A stretch of 64,000 nucleotides of DNA from Erysipelotrichales bacterium (lineage in GTDB: Bacteria > Bacillota_I > Bacilli_A > Erysipelotrichales > Erysipelotrichaceae). Shown in pieces: positions 45,039 through 54,803 of this stretch. The position numbers and the translations under genes are program-made. The notes below the pieces were generated by a model that was not told the origin of the DNA, searched no databases, and saw nothing but the letters and a program-made list of their open reading frames with translations. The first letter of the stretch is position 1; each line of letters begins with the position of its first letter. The stretch spans positions 1 through 64,000 of the forward strand of contig CAJTIT010000009.1 of the NCBI GenBank assembly GCA_910576345.1, given 5' to 3'.

Positions 45039-46478
45039 TTATAAATGTAATTCCTTATACAACAGACAATATGTATAGGCACTCTTTTCCCATGAAACAT
45101 CTGTGCTCATCGCATTACGCACCAAGATTTTCCAGTCTTCCGGACGATCATAATACACGCTGACCGCCATACGCAACACATCCATCATTTCATTGGAATT
45201 ATAGTTATAGAAACTAAATCCATTGCCTGTTTTTTCAAATTCATTGTATGGTGTTACCGTATCTTTCAAGCCACCTGTTTCACGAACAAACGGCAAAGTT
45301 CCATAGCGCATACTGATCAGCTGAGAGATACCGCATGGCTCAAACAAACTTGGCATAAAGAACAAATCACATGCCGCATAAATACGATGTGCCAATGACT
45401 CATTGTATCCGGAATAGAAAGCGATCTTTCCGCGGTTGCCCGCCTGTAGCTGTTCCATTTTTTCTTCAATCGCATATTCACCGGAACCCAAAACTACCAA
45501 CTGAATTGGCAAAGCGCAAAGCGCATCCAGTTGCTCCATTAACAGATAGAATCCTTTCTGCCATGTCAGACGTGACACGACGCCTACCAACATGACATTT
45601 TCATCTTGTTCCAGTCCCATTTCTTTCTGTAAAGAAATCTTGTTTAATTTTTTGGCTTTCTCAACATTTACACGATTGAAATGATATGGCACTTCCGGAT
45701 CCGATTTTGGGTTCCAATACTCCACATCGATTCCATTCGTGATGCCCCATAAATCATATTTACGCATATTGAGTACCATTTCCAAGTGTTCTCCATATTG
45801 TGGCGTTAAAATCTCCTGAGAATAGGTAGGAGATACTGTCGTAACTTTATCCGCATACAGAATTCCAGATTTCATGAAACTGATACCGCCGTCATAACGC
45901 ACATTTCCGTTGTCAAACAAGCGATAATCAAGACCTAAACAGCTGTCCAGCATTTCCACTCCAAAATTACCTTGATATGCAAGATTATGAATCGTATAAA
46001 CATGTTTGATATTTCGATAACGCTCGTCAAAACTGTGACCTTCTTTACACAATACCGGAATCATACCAGTATGCCAATCATGAGAATGAATAATTTCCGG
46101 CCAGTAATTCAACTGATTCAACATTTCAATGACAGCTTTCTGGAAATATGCAAATCGTTCCCCGTCATCATTGTATCCATATAGCGTATCTCTTTCAAAA
46201 TAGCCCTGATGCTCAATAAAATAATATTTCACATCTTTGACCATAGCGGACCATACAGCTACCGGCACTTCATGATAATTGATATTCACACTGAATGATT
46301 TTTCATGTGTAAAACCATCATGATATTTTTGTGCAATTTTTAAATACAGTGGCAATACAACACGTACCTCATGCCCTTTTTTGGTGAGTTCAAAAGGCAA
46401 AGATCCTATAACATCGGCTAAGCCGCCGCTTTTGATAAACGGCAGACCTTCGCCGGCAACCATCAATATTCTAGCCAT
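45039..46478 (-). CDS. glgA: Glycogen synthase
   Basis: 479 residues, GT5 family. The N-terminal K-S-G-G-L-A-D-V motif binds ADP-glucose. The C-terminal half has S-R-L-T-W-Q-K-G and E-P-C-G-I-S-Q. Its ATG shares a base with the glgD stop, so translation is coupled. Last gene of glgC-glgD-glgA. Confidence 0.95.
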   Translation of the reverse strand: MARILMVAGEGLPFIKSGGLADVIGSLPFELTKKGHEVRVVLPLYLKIAQKYHDGFTHEKSFSVNINYHEVPVAVWSAMVKDVKYYFIEHQGYFERDTLYGYNDDGERFAYFQKAVIEMLNQLNYWPEIIHSHDWHTGMIPVLCKEGHSFDERYRNIKHVYTIHNLAYQGNFGVEMLDSCLGLDYRLFDNGNVRYDGGISFMKSGILYADKVTTVSPTYSQEILTPQYGEHLEMVLNMRKYDLWGITNGIDVEYWNPKSDPEVPYHFNRVNVEKAKKLNKISLQKEMGLEQDENVMLVGVVSRLTWQKGFYLLMEQLDALCALPIQLVVLGSGEYAIEEKMEQLQAGNRGKIAFYSGYNESLAHRIYAACDLFFMPSLFEPCGISQLISMRYGTLPFVRETGGLKDTVTPYNEFEKTGNGFSFYNYNSNEMMDVLRMAVSVYYDRPEDWKILVRNAMSTDVSWEKSAYTYCLLYKELHL

Positions 46479-47593
46479 TAGATACGGTCATCCCTTTTCA
46501 CATACATCGGATTTCCGCTCTCACCAACCAAATCCTTTTTCCTTGTGATACGTGCTTTTTTATCCACGACAACATTTTCAATATGCACATCTTCACCAAT
46601 CACAACACTTGGCGATATGACGCAGTTTTTCAAAACCGCTCCTTTCTTCACAACACAGCCACGACCCACAATGCAGTTTTCAACAGTGCCTTCAATCAGA
46701 CATCCGTTGGACACAAAACTATTGACAACACGTCCTGTTGGATAATACTGTGTTGGACAAGAATCATTTGTTCTTGTATAAATCGGCCAATCCTCATCAA
46801 ACAAATCTTTTGCCTTATCGAAATCCATCAATGACATATTCGCATCAAAATAGCTCTTGAAATCATTGATGCATGCGAAGAAACCACGATGATTGGTTGC
46901 GCGAATATCCAATTCACTGCACTCATCATTTACAATATCTCTGAACCAATACAAAGAACTTGTATTCGCTGCTTTCTTAACCAAATCAATGAACAATTCT
47001 TTGCTCATTACATAAGTTTCTAAAGAAATATTCCTTGTTTTATAAATACCACGGTTCTTTTCGATAGAAAGAACGCCTTTCTGCTTGTTCAAATTCAAGA
47101 CATCGCAGTCAATAAACGCTTCTTTTGCATTATCCACACTTTGATAAACCATTGTGATATCTGCGCCGCTTTCAATATGACGATCCAACAAATCAGAATA
47201 ATCCATACGATAGACCATATGACTTGGCACCAAGATCACATAGGGATAATTCACTTCTTCAATAGCGCGCATATTGTAAAGGTAACTAGCAATGTCATGG
47301 TTATAAAAATCCGAACCAAGATCGCTGCTGGATGGCAAAATGTGCAATTTCCCACGTTTTGAGTTAATGTTATAATGACGGCCGGTACCTAAATGTTCAA
47401 CCAGCGAACGCGGTTTATCCTTGATATGCACTTGAATATGATTGACACCGCTATTGCTTAAATTAGAAATCGGAAAATCAATCAATCGATAACGTCCCAA
47501 AAAGGAAATCGCACCTGCAGGACGATAATCCTGAAGTCCTTTAATCTTTACATTTGAACCTTCAAAGTTTACAATTCCGAATGCATTGCACAT
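46478..47593 (-). CDS. glgD: Glucose-1-phosphate adenylyltransferase regulatory subunit GlgD
   Basis: 371 residues related to GlgC but with a changed substrate loop (P-A-G-A-I-S-F-L-G-R-Y), the mark of the GlgD subunit in Firmicutes. The start at 47593 has GAGGTG at good spacing; a GTG three codons upstream is possible. Starts one base after the glgC stop. Confidence 0.93.
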   Translation of the reverse strand: MCNAFGIVNFEGSNVKIKGLQDYRPAGAISFLGRYRLIDFPISNLSNSGVNHIQVHIKDKPRSLVEHLGTGRHYNINSKRGKLHILPSSSDLGSDFYNHDIASYLYNMRAIEEVNYPYVILVPSHMVYRMDYSDLLDRHIESGADITMVYQSVDNAKEAFIDCDVLNLNKQKGVLSIEKNRGIYKTRNISLETYVMSKELFIDLVKKAANTSSLYWFRDIVNDECSELDIRATNHRGFFACINDFKSYFDANMSLMDFDKAKDLFDEDWPIYTRTNDSCPTQYYPTGRVVNSFVSNGCLIEGTVENCIVGRGCVVKKGAVLKNCVISPSVVIGEDVHIENVVVDKKARITRKKDLVGESGNPMYVKRDDRI

Positions 47594-47594
47594 T

Positions 47595-48731
47595 TCACTC
47601 ACACCTCACTCTTTTCGAGATCAACTCGATATGTTCACTGTCCGGATCGCCAACCACAGCACCTGCGTCAATTTTAACGCCTTGTGCAACGATTGCACGA
47701 TGAATCACAGCACCTTCGCCTACTTCAACATTCGGCATCAGGACCGCATCCTGTACATCCGCATTCTCAGCGACTTTTACACTGGTAAACAGCACAGAAT
47801 TCTTTACTTTTCCATTGACAACACATCCCTGATTGATATAGGAATTTACAACTTCAGCGTTCTTCCCTACAAAATGTGGTGTCGTTGCCACATCTTCCGT
47901 ATAGATTTTCCATGTTGGATCATTCAGATCCAATTCATTGTTTTTATCCAGCAGATCCATATTGGCTTCCCATAAGGAATCAATCGTTCCAACATCTTTC
48001 CAGTATCCGTTGAACTCATAAGCGAACAAACGCTTACCGTCATTCAGCATGGTTGGAATAATATCTTTACCAAAGTCATGGTTGGAATCCGAATTATCCA
48101 TATCCGCCACCAGCATCTTACGTAACTGTTTCCAATCAAAGATATAGATACCCATCGATGCCAAATTGCTTTTTGGATGTTCCGGCTTTTCTTCAAATTC
48201 TACGATGCGTCCTTCTTCATCCGTATTCATAATGCCAAAACGGCTTGCTTCTTTCATTGGTACCGGTAAAACGGCAATCGTCACATCTGCATTCTGCGCA
48301 CGGTGGTAGGAGAGCATTTTTGCGTAATCCATTTTATAAATATGATCGCCTGACAATATCAGTACATATTCAGGAGAATGACTGTCGATAAAATCAATGT
48401 TTTGTGAAATGGCATCGGCGGTGCCGCGATATACATCAAATGCCGCTCCGTCTTTTTCTCTTGGTGGCAATACAAACACGCCACTGTCTCTTGCATCTAG
48501 GCCCCATCGTGATCCGGCTGCCGCATAAGAGTTTAGCAATACACTTTCATACTGTGTCAAAACGCCGACGTTGTTAATGCCGGAATTCGCACAATTACTT
48601 AGCGGAAAATCGATGATGCGATATTTACCGCCATAATAAACTGCAGGTTTAGCGATTTTTTTTGTGAGCGCTTCCAATCTCGTTCCACGTCCACCAGCCA
48701 AAATCATGGCCAACATATTGTTTTGTCTCAT
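47595..48731 (-). CDS. glgC: Glucose-1-phosphate adenylyltransferase, catalytic subunit
   Basis: 378 residues; makes ADP-glucose. The A-G-G-R-G-T-R-L loop, the F-E-E-K-P motif, and C-terminal beta-helix repeats are present. First gene of the operon, with AAAGGGGGG upstream. With glgD, glgA, pulA and glgP it supports glycogen storage and use. Confidence 0.95.
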   Translation of the reverse strand: MRQNNMLAMILAGGRGTRLEALTKKIAKPAVYYGGKYRIIDFPLSNCANSGINNVGVLTQYESVLLNSYAAAGSRWGLDARDSGVFVLPPREKDGAAFDVYRGTADAISQNIDFIDSHSPEYVLILSGDHIYKMDYAKMLSYHRAQNADVTIAVLPVPMKEASRFGIMNTDEEGRIVEFEEKPEHPKSNLASMGIYIFDWKQLRKMLVADMDNSDSNHDFGKDIIPTMLNDGKRLFAYEFNGYWKDVGTIDSLWEANMDLLDKNNELDLNDPTWKIYTEDVATTPHFVGKNAEVVNSYINQGCVVNGKVKNSVLFTSVKVAENADVQDAVLMPNVEVGEGAVIHRAIVAQGVKIDAGAVVGDPDSEHIELISKRVRCE

Positions 48732-48969
48732 CTAAAACCCCCCTTTAAGGTTTCTCTATGTGTAGTTCTGTTTTTTTGAAGAAGGATCATATGCAGACAT
48801 AAGCGACATCCATATGTATACATAAATCATTCATTGCGATTTACGCTTATTTGAAATAACATCTTTCTTCACGCAAAACAGGATAGCGTTTCGCTCTATA
48901 ATATTAACATGACTTTACGGATATGACTCGTTTTTTCATCTGCCAAATTCCGTCAAACGCTGCGCTTTT

Positions 48970-49944
48970 TCACGCTTCATCTATCATCAGCCGCTGTGCA
49001 GCGGTAACGATAGCCATCTTATAAATTTCATCTTCATTTGCTCCTCGACTTAGATCATTCAATGGTTTACGCATCCCTTGTAAGATTGGTCCCACTGCTT
49101 CAAATCCGCCAAAACGTGCCAGCAACTTGTAACCGATATTGCCTGCATCCAAAGATGGAAAGATAAAGGTGTTCACCTTTCCGCCGATTCGACAATTGGG
49201 TGCTTTTAAATCTGCCACCTCCTGCACCACCGCTGTATCCAACTGCATTTCTCCATCTACCTCATAAGGCAAAGGAAGACGCTTTAGCCGTCTTACAGCT
49301 TCTTTTACTTTATCGACACTGCAACCAGCTCCGCTGCCAAACGTACTATAAGATAATAATCCTACGTTGGGCTCTATACCAAATACAGTTGCCGTATTGG
49401 CGCACTGCATTGTGATATCCACCAATTCATCCGCACTTGGATCAATATTCAATGAGCAGTCACCCATAATATAGCGCTCTTGCCCACGTATCATCAAAAA
49501 ACAGCTTGATACAATATCACAGCCTTGTTTTGTTTTGATCAGTTGCAATGCCGCTCTCAGCGTATCGCGTGTCGAAATAGCAGCACCGCCCAAAAGTCCG
49601 TCTACATCACCCATTGCCAAACACATTGTCGCAAAATAATTTGGCTGTTTCAACAGGTTTTCACATTCCATAGAGCTTAATTTGCCTTTTCTTAACTCTA
49701 CCATACGAAGGATCATTTCTTCCATCCGATCATAGTTTACTTGATCAATCATTTCGATATGACGAAGTGAAACTCCTTGATTCTTCGCAGCAGCTTCAAT
49801 ATCTTTACGACTTCCATTCAATACCGGTATCAAGACATGTTCATCCAACAATCTTCTCGCTGCCCTCAGAATTCTTGGGTCCCAGCCTTCTGTAAACATT
49901 ATTCTAATCGAATGTCCTTCCAGCATTTTCTTTAGTCGTTCCAT
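48970..49944 (-). CDS. Phosphate acetyl/butyryl-transferase family protein (Pta paralogue)
   Basis: 324 residues, co-linear with the Pta gene that follows upstream at 50,113. Family features include I-M-F-T-E-G, D-G-L-L-G-G-A, G-D-C-S-L-N-I and V-N-T-F-I-F-P. The active-site region is complete. It may be a second phosphotransacetylase or one with a different acyl preference; identity to its neighbour is roughly half by eye. No gene lies between 48,732 and 48,969. Confidence 0.88.
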   Translation of the reverse strand: MERLKKMLEGHSIRIMFTEGWDPRILRAARRLLDEHVLIPVLNGSRKDIEAAAKNQGVSLRHIEMIDQVNYDRMEEMILRMVELRKGKLSSMECENLLKQPNYFATMCLAMGDVDGLLGGAAISTRDTLRAALQLIKTKQGCDIVSSCFLMIRGQERYIMGDCSLNIDPSADELVDITMQCANTATVFGIEPNVGLLSYSTFGSGAGCSVDKVKEAVRRLKRLPLPYEVDGEMQLDTAVVQEVADLKAPNCRIGGKVNTFIFPSLDAGNIGYKLLARFGGFEAVGPILQGMRKPLNDLSRGANEDEIYKMAIVTAAQRLMIDEA

Positions 49945-50070
49945 ATACTGCTCCTTTGTAAACGCTTTCTTGTATAAAGATTATACAATAAATTGACAAT
50001 AAAAGGAAGTATTTTTTTGATTTTACTCGAAAATTCCTATACCTATGCATTCTAGTTATATGCTGCGCTG

Positions 50071-50101
50071 AAAAAAAGAAGTACTTTACTCGCACTTCTT
50101 T
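50071..50101 (-). terminator. Terminator between the two pta genes
   Basis: AAAGAAGT and ACTTCTTT form an 8-bp stem with a T7 tract on the minus strand, after the 50,113 gene. The two pta genes are therefore probably separate transcripts. Confidence 0.75.
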
Positions 50102-50112
50102 GATTTTCGTTA

Positions 50113-51084
50113 TTAAATTTCCATATCTTTTTGCGCTGCAGTTACGATTGCCATCTTATATACTTCTTCTGCATTACATCCGCGTGAAAGGTCATTGATC
50201 GGCGCATTCAAACCTTGCAAAATTGGTCCAATCGCTTCAAAATTGCCAAGTCTTGCAGCTACTTTGTAGCCGATATTGCCCGCATCGATATTTGGATAAA
50301 TAAATGTATTTACATGTCCTGCAACGTTAGATTCTGGCGCTTTGAGAGCAGCAACTTCTTCTGCCACACAGCAGTCAAACTGCATTTCTCCATCCACCTC
50401 AAAATCCAACGGCATACGTTTCAATCGCTCACTTGCTTCCTGCACTTTTGTAACGCTTTCCCCTTTTGCGGAAGCATATGTAGAATAAGAAAGCAATCCG
50501 ATATGCGGTTCAATTCCAAATGCACGTACAGTCTTCGCTGTCTGTAACGTGATTTCTACCAGTTCGTCTGTATTGGGATTGATATTGATGGAACAATCTC
50601 CCATCACCAACTGTTCTTCTCCTCTTAAAAGAATAAAGCAGCTGGAAACGATGGAATTTCCCGGTCTTGTTTTGATCAGCTGAAGCGCAGGGCGCACCGT
50701 ATCCGCCGTGGAGTAAGTCGCACCGCCCAAAAGTCCGTCGGCACATCCCATCTGTACAAGCATGGTGCCAAAATAATTGGTTTGAAGCAATAGTTTGCGA
50801 CAAGTATCCGCATCCAGCTTACCTTTTCTTAATTCCACCATTTTTGTTACCATGGCATCCATATCTTTATATTCATAAGGGTCCTGCATTTCAATACCGT
50901 CCACATCAATGCCGTTGGCTTTTGCACTGCCGATGATTTCTGCACGGTTGCCTAATAACACCGGCGCCAATACACCGTCTTCATGAAGTCGTGCCGCTGC
51001 CTTTAAGATACGCACATCACTGCCTTCTGTAAAGACAATGCGGATCCCTCTCCCTTTTATTTTTTCAATCAAGCCTGCAATCAT
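50113..51084 (-). CDS. pta: Phosphate acetyltransferase
   Basis: 323 residues; interconverts acetyl-CoA and acetyl phosphate. Motifs I-V-F-T-E-G-S-D, D-G-L-L-G-G-A-T, G-D-C-S-I-N-I-N-P and H-V-N-T-F-I-Y-P are present. It fits a fermentative metabolism. No acetate kinase gene is in this window. Confidence 0.93.
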   Translation of the reverse strand: MIAGLIEKIKGRGIRIVFTEGSDVRILKAAARLHEDGVLAPVLLGNRAEIIGSAKANGIDVDGIEMQDPYEYKDMDAMVTKMVELRKGKLDADTCRKLLLQTNYFGTMLVQMGCADGLLGGATYSTADTVRPALQLIKTRPGNSIVSSCFILLRGEEQLVMGDCSININPNTDELVEITLQTAKTVRAFGIEPHIGLLSYSTYASAKGESVTKVQEASERLKRMPLDFEVDGEMQFDCCVAEEVAALKAPESNVAGHVNTFIYPNIDAGNIGYKVAARLGNFEAIGPILQGLNAPINDLSRGCNAEEVYKMAIVTAAQKDMEI

Positions 51085-51301
51085 ATGTATTATATCCTCG
51101 CTTTCATTTCATCGCTATTATACACCCAAGCAGTTATTTAGAAAAGAGTATTTTTTCACTTGCAAAGAAATTCTTTCTTTTTATTCATCCCTATTGATTT
51201 TGTTGTTATTTTGGCATAGTTTTATTGTTTTCATTCCAAAGTTTTCAGTTTTTGATAAAACAGTATGGATTTTTGAAATCAGATATATTATAATACTGCT
51301 C

Positions 51302-51410
51302 GTTAGCAGAGTAGGAATATGCGCGTCAAGTACAACCTGAACGGGGAGTTGTCAGGATGGCGAAAAACGTTAAGACGTTTGCGATGCATGTTCCGCATCC
51401 CACTGTTGCA
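51302..51410 (+). promoter_or_regulatory. THF riboswitch
   Basis: The segment has the tetrahydrofolate riboswitch landmarks in order: AGAGTAG, GCGCGTCAAGTA (consensus GCGUUAAGUG), a GGGGAGTTGTC arm, GGCGAA, and a closing CCGCATCCCACT. It follows TATAAT at about 51,290 and precedes a folate ECF transporter subunit, the usual partner gene. A weak hairpin with T6 at 51,417-51,447 could be the terminator. Confidence 0.75.
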
Positions 51411-51474
51411 TCTGAAAAGGATCGTTTTGAAAGACCTCTTTTTTCATTTGCGATATGGAAAAGGAGGTTTTATT

Positions 51475-52041
51475 ATGCAAAAATACTTTGTGACACAAAC
51501 GCAGTTGTTTTGGAAGAATAGCGCTGATGAATTTAAACGTGTATCCAGTATTTGTCTTGCGGCTATGATGACCGCTTTGAATACGCTGATTGGCGCATTT
51601 CGTATCGTGGTGATTCCTAAATTTCTAACGATTTCTTTTGCCTCTTTGGCAACCGCATCTTGTGCAATGATGTGCGGACCGCTCTTGACCGGAACGGTTG
51701 CGGCGATCGCTGATATTCTGGAGTTCATCTTACGTCCGGATGGTACATTTTTCTTTGGTTTCACATTGAATGAATTTTTAACCGGATTGATTTATGGTGC
51801 ATTCTTTTACCGTGTATCCACAATCAGTTTAAAACGTTGTATCATTGCACGTTTATGCATCGTTTTATTAATGAATATGTTCCTTACTCCCCTATGGCTC
51901 TATATTCTATATGGCGATTCATTCTTTGCGTTGTTGGCAACAAGAGTCATTAAAAACATCGTGATGTTTCCTATTGATGTTGCGCTCTTGTATTTTGTTA
52001 CATCGACCACTGCGCGTATTTTGAAACAAAGACGTCGCTAA
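51475..52041 (+). CDS. folT: ECF transporter substrate-binding subunit, folate type
   Basis: 188 residues with six membrane segments, of the FolT S-component family (F-R-I-V-V-I-P-K-F-L-T-I-S-F near the start of helix 2, F-F-F-G-F-T). AAGGAGG precedes the ATG at 51475; the longer frame upstream is the riboswitch. It would work with a shared ECF energising module encoded elsewhere. Confidence 0.88.
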   Translation: MQKYFVTQTQLFWKNSADEFKRVSSICLAAMMTALNTLIGAFRIVVIPKFLTISFASLATASCAMMCGPLLTGTVAAIADILEFILRPDGTFFFGFTLNEFLTGLIYGAFFYRVSTISLKRCIIARLCIVLLMNMFLTPLWLYILYGDSFFALLATRVIKNIVMFPIDVALLYFVTSTTARILKQRRR

Positions 52042-52056
52042 CTCAAAACACTGCAT

Positions 52057-52088
52057 AAAAAACATGGGATTTGTTCTCATGTTTTTTT
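52057..52088 (+). terminator. folT terminator
   Basis: AAAACATG and CATGTTTT close a short loop, followed by T tract on the plus strand, about 15 bases after the folT stop. Confidence 0.8.
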
Positions 52089-52394
52089 CATTCAATTTTA
52101 TCTTGTATAAATGCATAAAGATTATTGTCTCGTGCGGCAATATTTTTATGACCTTTAGATAAAACATCTTATAAGATATTTCACTTTTCGACTATAAACG
52201 ATATAGTTTTTGGGTAGTTGAATACTTGCTGAATGATAATGGCTGTGCCGGACAACGGTGGATACATCGGTAGCAGTTTTCGCATTTTGCACTGTTAAAT
52301 AACGGATAGTTCGATTTAGTTCTTTCCCAAGCATGATGCGGACAATTTTTAATACACCATTGACGGAATGAAAAAGTCTCCTAACAACCTTGCA

Positions 52395-52660
52395 ATATTG
52401 GCAAGTGCATTTACTAATCGTCTTATTTGAAATTACGCAAACCTAAAGGAGTGTACGAAACGTAAAGCAATTCGAGTGTGGTCACACTCCGAAATTTTTG
52501 CTGGATCGTAGACTAATGGGAGCCGCCTTGAAAACCAAAACAGGGAGGGCCACAGTGGTCTTCGGCCACATTGCACAGAAAAAACGTTCCATTTTCAAGG
52601 ACGGCTATCTGCGTAATGTGATAGTTTCAATGCGGTTTCGTGTTCCTAATAAGAGTTAAT
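52395..52660 (+). ncRNA. Candidate structured non-coding RNA
   Basis: No gene fits 52,089-52,850. Within it, AGCCGCCTTGAAAA (52521-52534) pairs with TTTTCAAGGACGGCT (52592-52606), with one bulge, and the helix extends outward CGTAGA/TCTGCG. Inside is GTGGTC-TTCG-GCCAC, a C(UUCG)G hairpin that points to the plus strand. Upstream lie further stems: GAGTGTG-GT-CACACTC at about 52,471 and GCAA...TTGC. A compact multi-stem RNA of about 110 to 260 bases is likely. The class is not identified. 52,089-52,394 holds nothing recognisable. Confidence 0.6.
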
Positions 52661-52847
52661 CATAAGTAATAGAAAACCAATAATCAGACAAATTCCCAAA
52701 AGTCTGTTTCTACACAAAATCATACGATCCATTGTGCCATAAAAACAACAAGCAATATAGAATTGTATAAATTGTGACCTCTAACAATATCGCATATTGT
52801 AAATCGGATCATTTGCATGTTTCTAATTCTATATTTACAACCATAAA

Positions 52848-52881
52848 GAAAACACACTTGTTTCTTATGAAAACAAATGTG
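52848..52881 (-). terminator. metK terminator
   Basis: ACACTTGTTT pairs with AAACAAATGT (two G-U), followed on the minus strand by GTTTTCTTT, just after metK. Confidence 0.6.
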
Positions 52882-52890
52882 CACGCTTAT

Positions 52891-53985
52891 TTATTTTAAA
52901 TCCTTGATGGTCTCCCAAGTGAATTCATTTCTGCCAAAATGACCGTAACAAGCAGTCTTTTTATATATTGGCTTACATAAATCCAATTCTTTAATAATAT
53001 TGGCAACTTCAAAATTAAAGTTTCTTTTGATAATCGACAGTATCTCTGCGTCTGTTTTGGTTCCTGTGCCAAACGTGTCCACCATAATAGATACCGGCTG
53101 TGCTTTTCCAATCGCATAGGCAACTTGAACTTCACATTTGCGCGCCAATTGATGCGCTACGATATTTTTTGCTACATAACGGCAATAGTATGCAGCGCTT
53201 CGATCGACCTTGCTGGGATCCTTGCTGGAAAAACATCCGCCACCGATTCTACCCATTCCTCCATATGTATCCACGACAATTTTTCTTCCGGTTGTTCCAC
53301 TATCACCAAAACTTCCGCCCAAAACAAAGCTGCCGCTTGGATTGATCAAATATTTCGTATCTGCATCTACAAGTTTTGGATCGATAACTTTTTGAATAAC
53401 TTCTTTCATAATCAAATCTGCAATTTCTTCTTGAGATGCTTGCTTTACATGTTGCGTTGATACAACAATCGTATCAATGCGTTTTACACGATCATTCTCA
53501 TATTCCACAGTAACTTGTGTCTTTCCATCCGGAAGCAGAATGTCACTGGTTCTCCGTACATCGCTTAATCTTTTTGCCAGTTGATGTGCATAATCAATCG
53601 CTGCCGGCATATAGTTATCTGTATCATCGCATGCATAACCAAACATAATTCCTTGATCTCCGGCGCCAAGTTCATCGCCTTCATGAACAACCGCCTGATT
53701 GATTTCATTTGATTGCTTGTTTACTTTTACGTGAACATGATACGTTTCTTCATATCCAATTTCACGAATTGTCTGTAAAGAAATTGCTTCATAATCGATT
53801 TGCGCCTTCGTATTGGCCTCTCCGTAAATCAAGACAAAATCATCTTTAATCGTACATTCGACTGCCATTTTACTGGATGGATCCTGTCGCAGTGCTTCAT
53901 CCAATATACTATCGGCTATTTGATCGCAAATTTTATCGGGATGTCCTTCAGTAATGCTTTCTGACGTAAACAAATATGTTTTCAT
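52891..53985 (-). CDS. metK: S-adenosylmethionine synthetase
   Basis: 364 residues; makes SAM from methionine and ATP. The E-G-H-P-D-K start, G-A-G-D-Q-G-I-M-F-G-Y, and Y-G-G-M-G-R-I-G-G-G motifs are intact. The last is followed by C-F-S-S-K-D-P, where A-F-S-G-K-D-P is standard, and A-A-Y-Y-C-R instead of A-A-Y-A-A-R. The enzyme is also somewhat shorter than the common 380-400 residues. AAGGAGG precedes the ATG. Controlled by the SAM riboswitch upstream. Confidence 0.94.
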   Translation of the reverse strand: MKTYLFTSESITEGHPDKICDQIADSILDEALRQDPSSKMAVECTIKDDFVLIYGEANTKAQIDYEAISLQTIREIGYEETYHVHVKVNKQSNEINQAVVHEGDELGAGDQGIMFGYACDDTDNYMPAAIDYAHQLAKRLSDVRRTSDILLPDGKTQVTVEYENDRVKRIDTIVVSTQHVKQASQEEIADLIMKEVIQKVIDPKLVDADTKYLINPSGSFVLGGSFGDSGTTGRKIVVDTYGGMGRIGGGCFSSKDPSKVDRSAAYYCRYVAKNIVAHQLARKCEVQVAYAIGKAQPVSIMVDTFGTGTKTDAEILSIIKRNFNFEVANIIKELDLCKPIYKKTACYGHFGRNEFTWETIKDLK

Positions 53986-54003
53986 AGTAGTCCTCCTTGT
54001 AAT

Positions 54004-54027
54004 AAAAAAGCCTTCATAAGAGAAGGC
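54004..54027 (-). terminator. SAM riboswitch terminator
   Basis: GCCTTC-TCTTAT-GAAGGC then six T, between the aptamer and the metK ribosome site. It is the expression platform of the SAM switch. Confidence 0.85.
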
Positions 54028-54047
54028 ATAATCATCAATTTATGTCG

Positions 54048-54147
54048 CATCTCTTATCGTTGTTAGCAGTACCACCTTGCTTACGATATGCAGGTTGGTG
54101 ACAGGATCAAACGAGCTAACTCTCTAACCCATCTCTTGATAAAAAGG
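54048..54147 (-). promoter_or_regulatory. SAM-I (S-box) riboswitch
   Basis: On the minus strand: CCTTTTTATCAAGAGATGGG opens P1. GAGAG...GCTCGTTTGATCC...GTCACCAACC, then AAGGTGGTACTGC follow, and GATAAGAGATG closes P1, all in S-box order. It precedes metK and a terminator, so high SAM would stop transcription. A possible promoter (TTGCAA-17-TTTAAT) lies at about 54,155-54,190. Confidence 0.8.
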
Positions 54148-54259
54148 CTGCCTATATTAAAACATAAACGAACCGTAATTGCAATGATTAAATTTTTTTA
54201 TTACAAAAATGCTCATTTTTCTTATCCTCCAGTCTTGAATTTCATTTTTAACAGGGTAT

Positions 54260-54340
54260 TCAGGGATGTTCCCTGAGTAAGTCCACGCCCACAAGCGGCG
54301 TGGATTGGGATTGTGGCTGACACAATCCGATGCTCGCTAT
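54260..54340. other. Inverted-repeat cluster shared with island 1 (candidate oriT)
   Basis: Three stems in a row: TCAGGGA/TCCCTGA (54260-54276), TCCACGCC/GGCGTGGA (54282-54304) and GGATTGTG/CACAATCC (54308-54328), then GATGCTCGCT. The first and last stems and the trailing motif match the cluster at 16,392-16,445 in order. This suggests a functional nucleic-acid element of the island, possibly a transfer origin. Confidence 0.45.
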
Positions 54341-54483
54341 CTCTGTGGACAACGCCGCAGAGCATTTTCCTGTGCAGCGGCATCTTTAACGCCTGCCTTA
54401 CCCTCCGAAAAGAAACCCCTATGTCCTTTCCACCTCCGTTCTGGATTCGATTTCTCTTGACTTTTGGATAAATGAAAAAGCCG

Positions 54484-54651
54484 CTACACGGCATCACGAA
54501 TGACAGGAGTGTTTTCTCCTGCTTGGATTCGCAATGCTATGTAACGGCTTTGAAATTCAAAACCATGATTCCACTCATCAGCCGAAAACAGAAGTTTATT
54601 TTCGGCGGCGGTCAGCTTTGTCCGCTGGATGACAATCCATTCTGCAATCTA
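54484..54651 (-). pseudogene. Small element gene with internal stop
   Basis: After a TAG at 54649-54651 one minus frame reads I-A-E-W-I-V-I-Q-R-T-K-L-T-A-A-E-N-K, then F-Q-S-R-Y-I-A-L-R-I to the stop. It looks like a 55-residue element protein, and the frame is open before the TAG (W-K-I-E-N-E-I-S-A), so the TAG may be a nonsense change. No start codon or ribosome site is evident. Function unknown. Confidence 0.35.
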
Positions 54652-54803
54652 TGCGCTTATTTCATTTTCAATCTTCCAATTTCCTTGTGAGTATTTTTAG
54701 TATTCCCTGTGGACAAACTTTTTATACATCCGTTTTTAAAATTGGGCGGGGGAATTTTATCCCTCACCCAATAGTCCATAGAAAAGCGGGAAATATTAGA
54801 CGC

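Noticed and set aside
54065-54080. T-box-like AAGGTGGTAC before metK
   Set aside because: The surrounding P1 strands (TATCAAGAGA and GATAAGAGATG) and the order of core segments fit a SAM-I riboswitch, whose own core has a similar AAGGUGC string; no stem I specifier region is seen.
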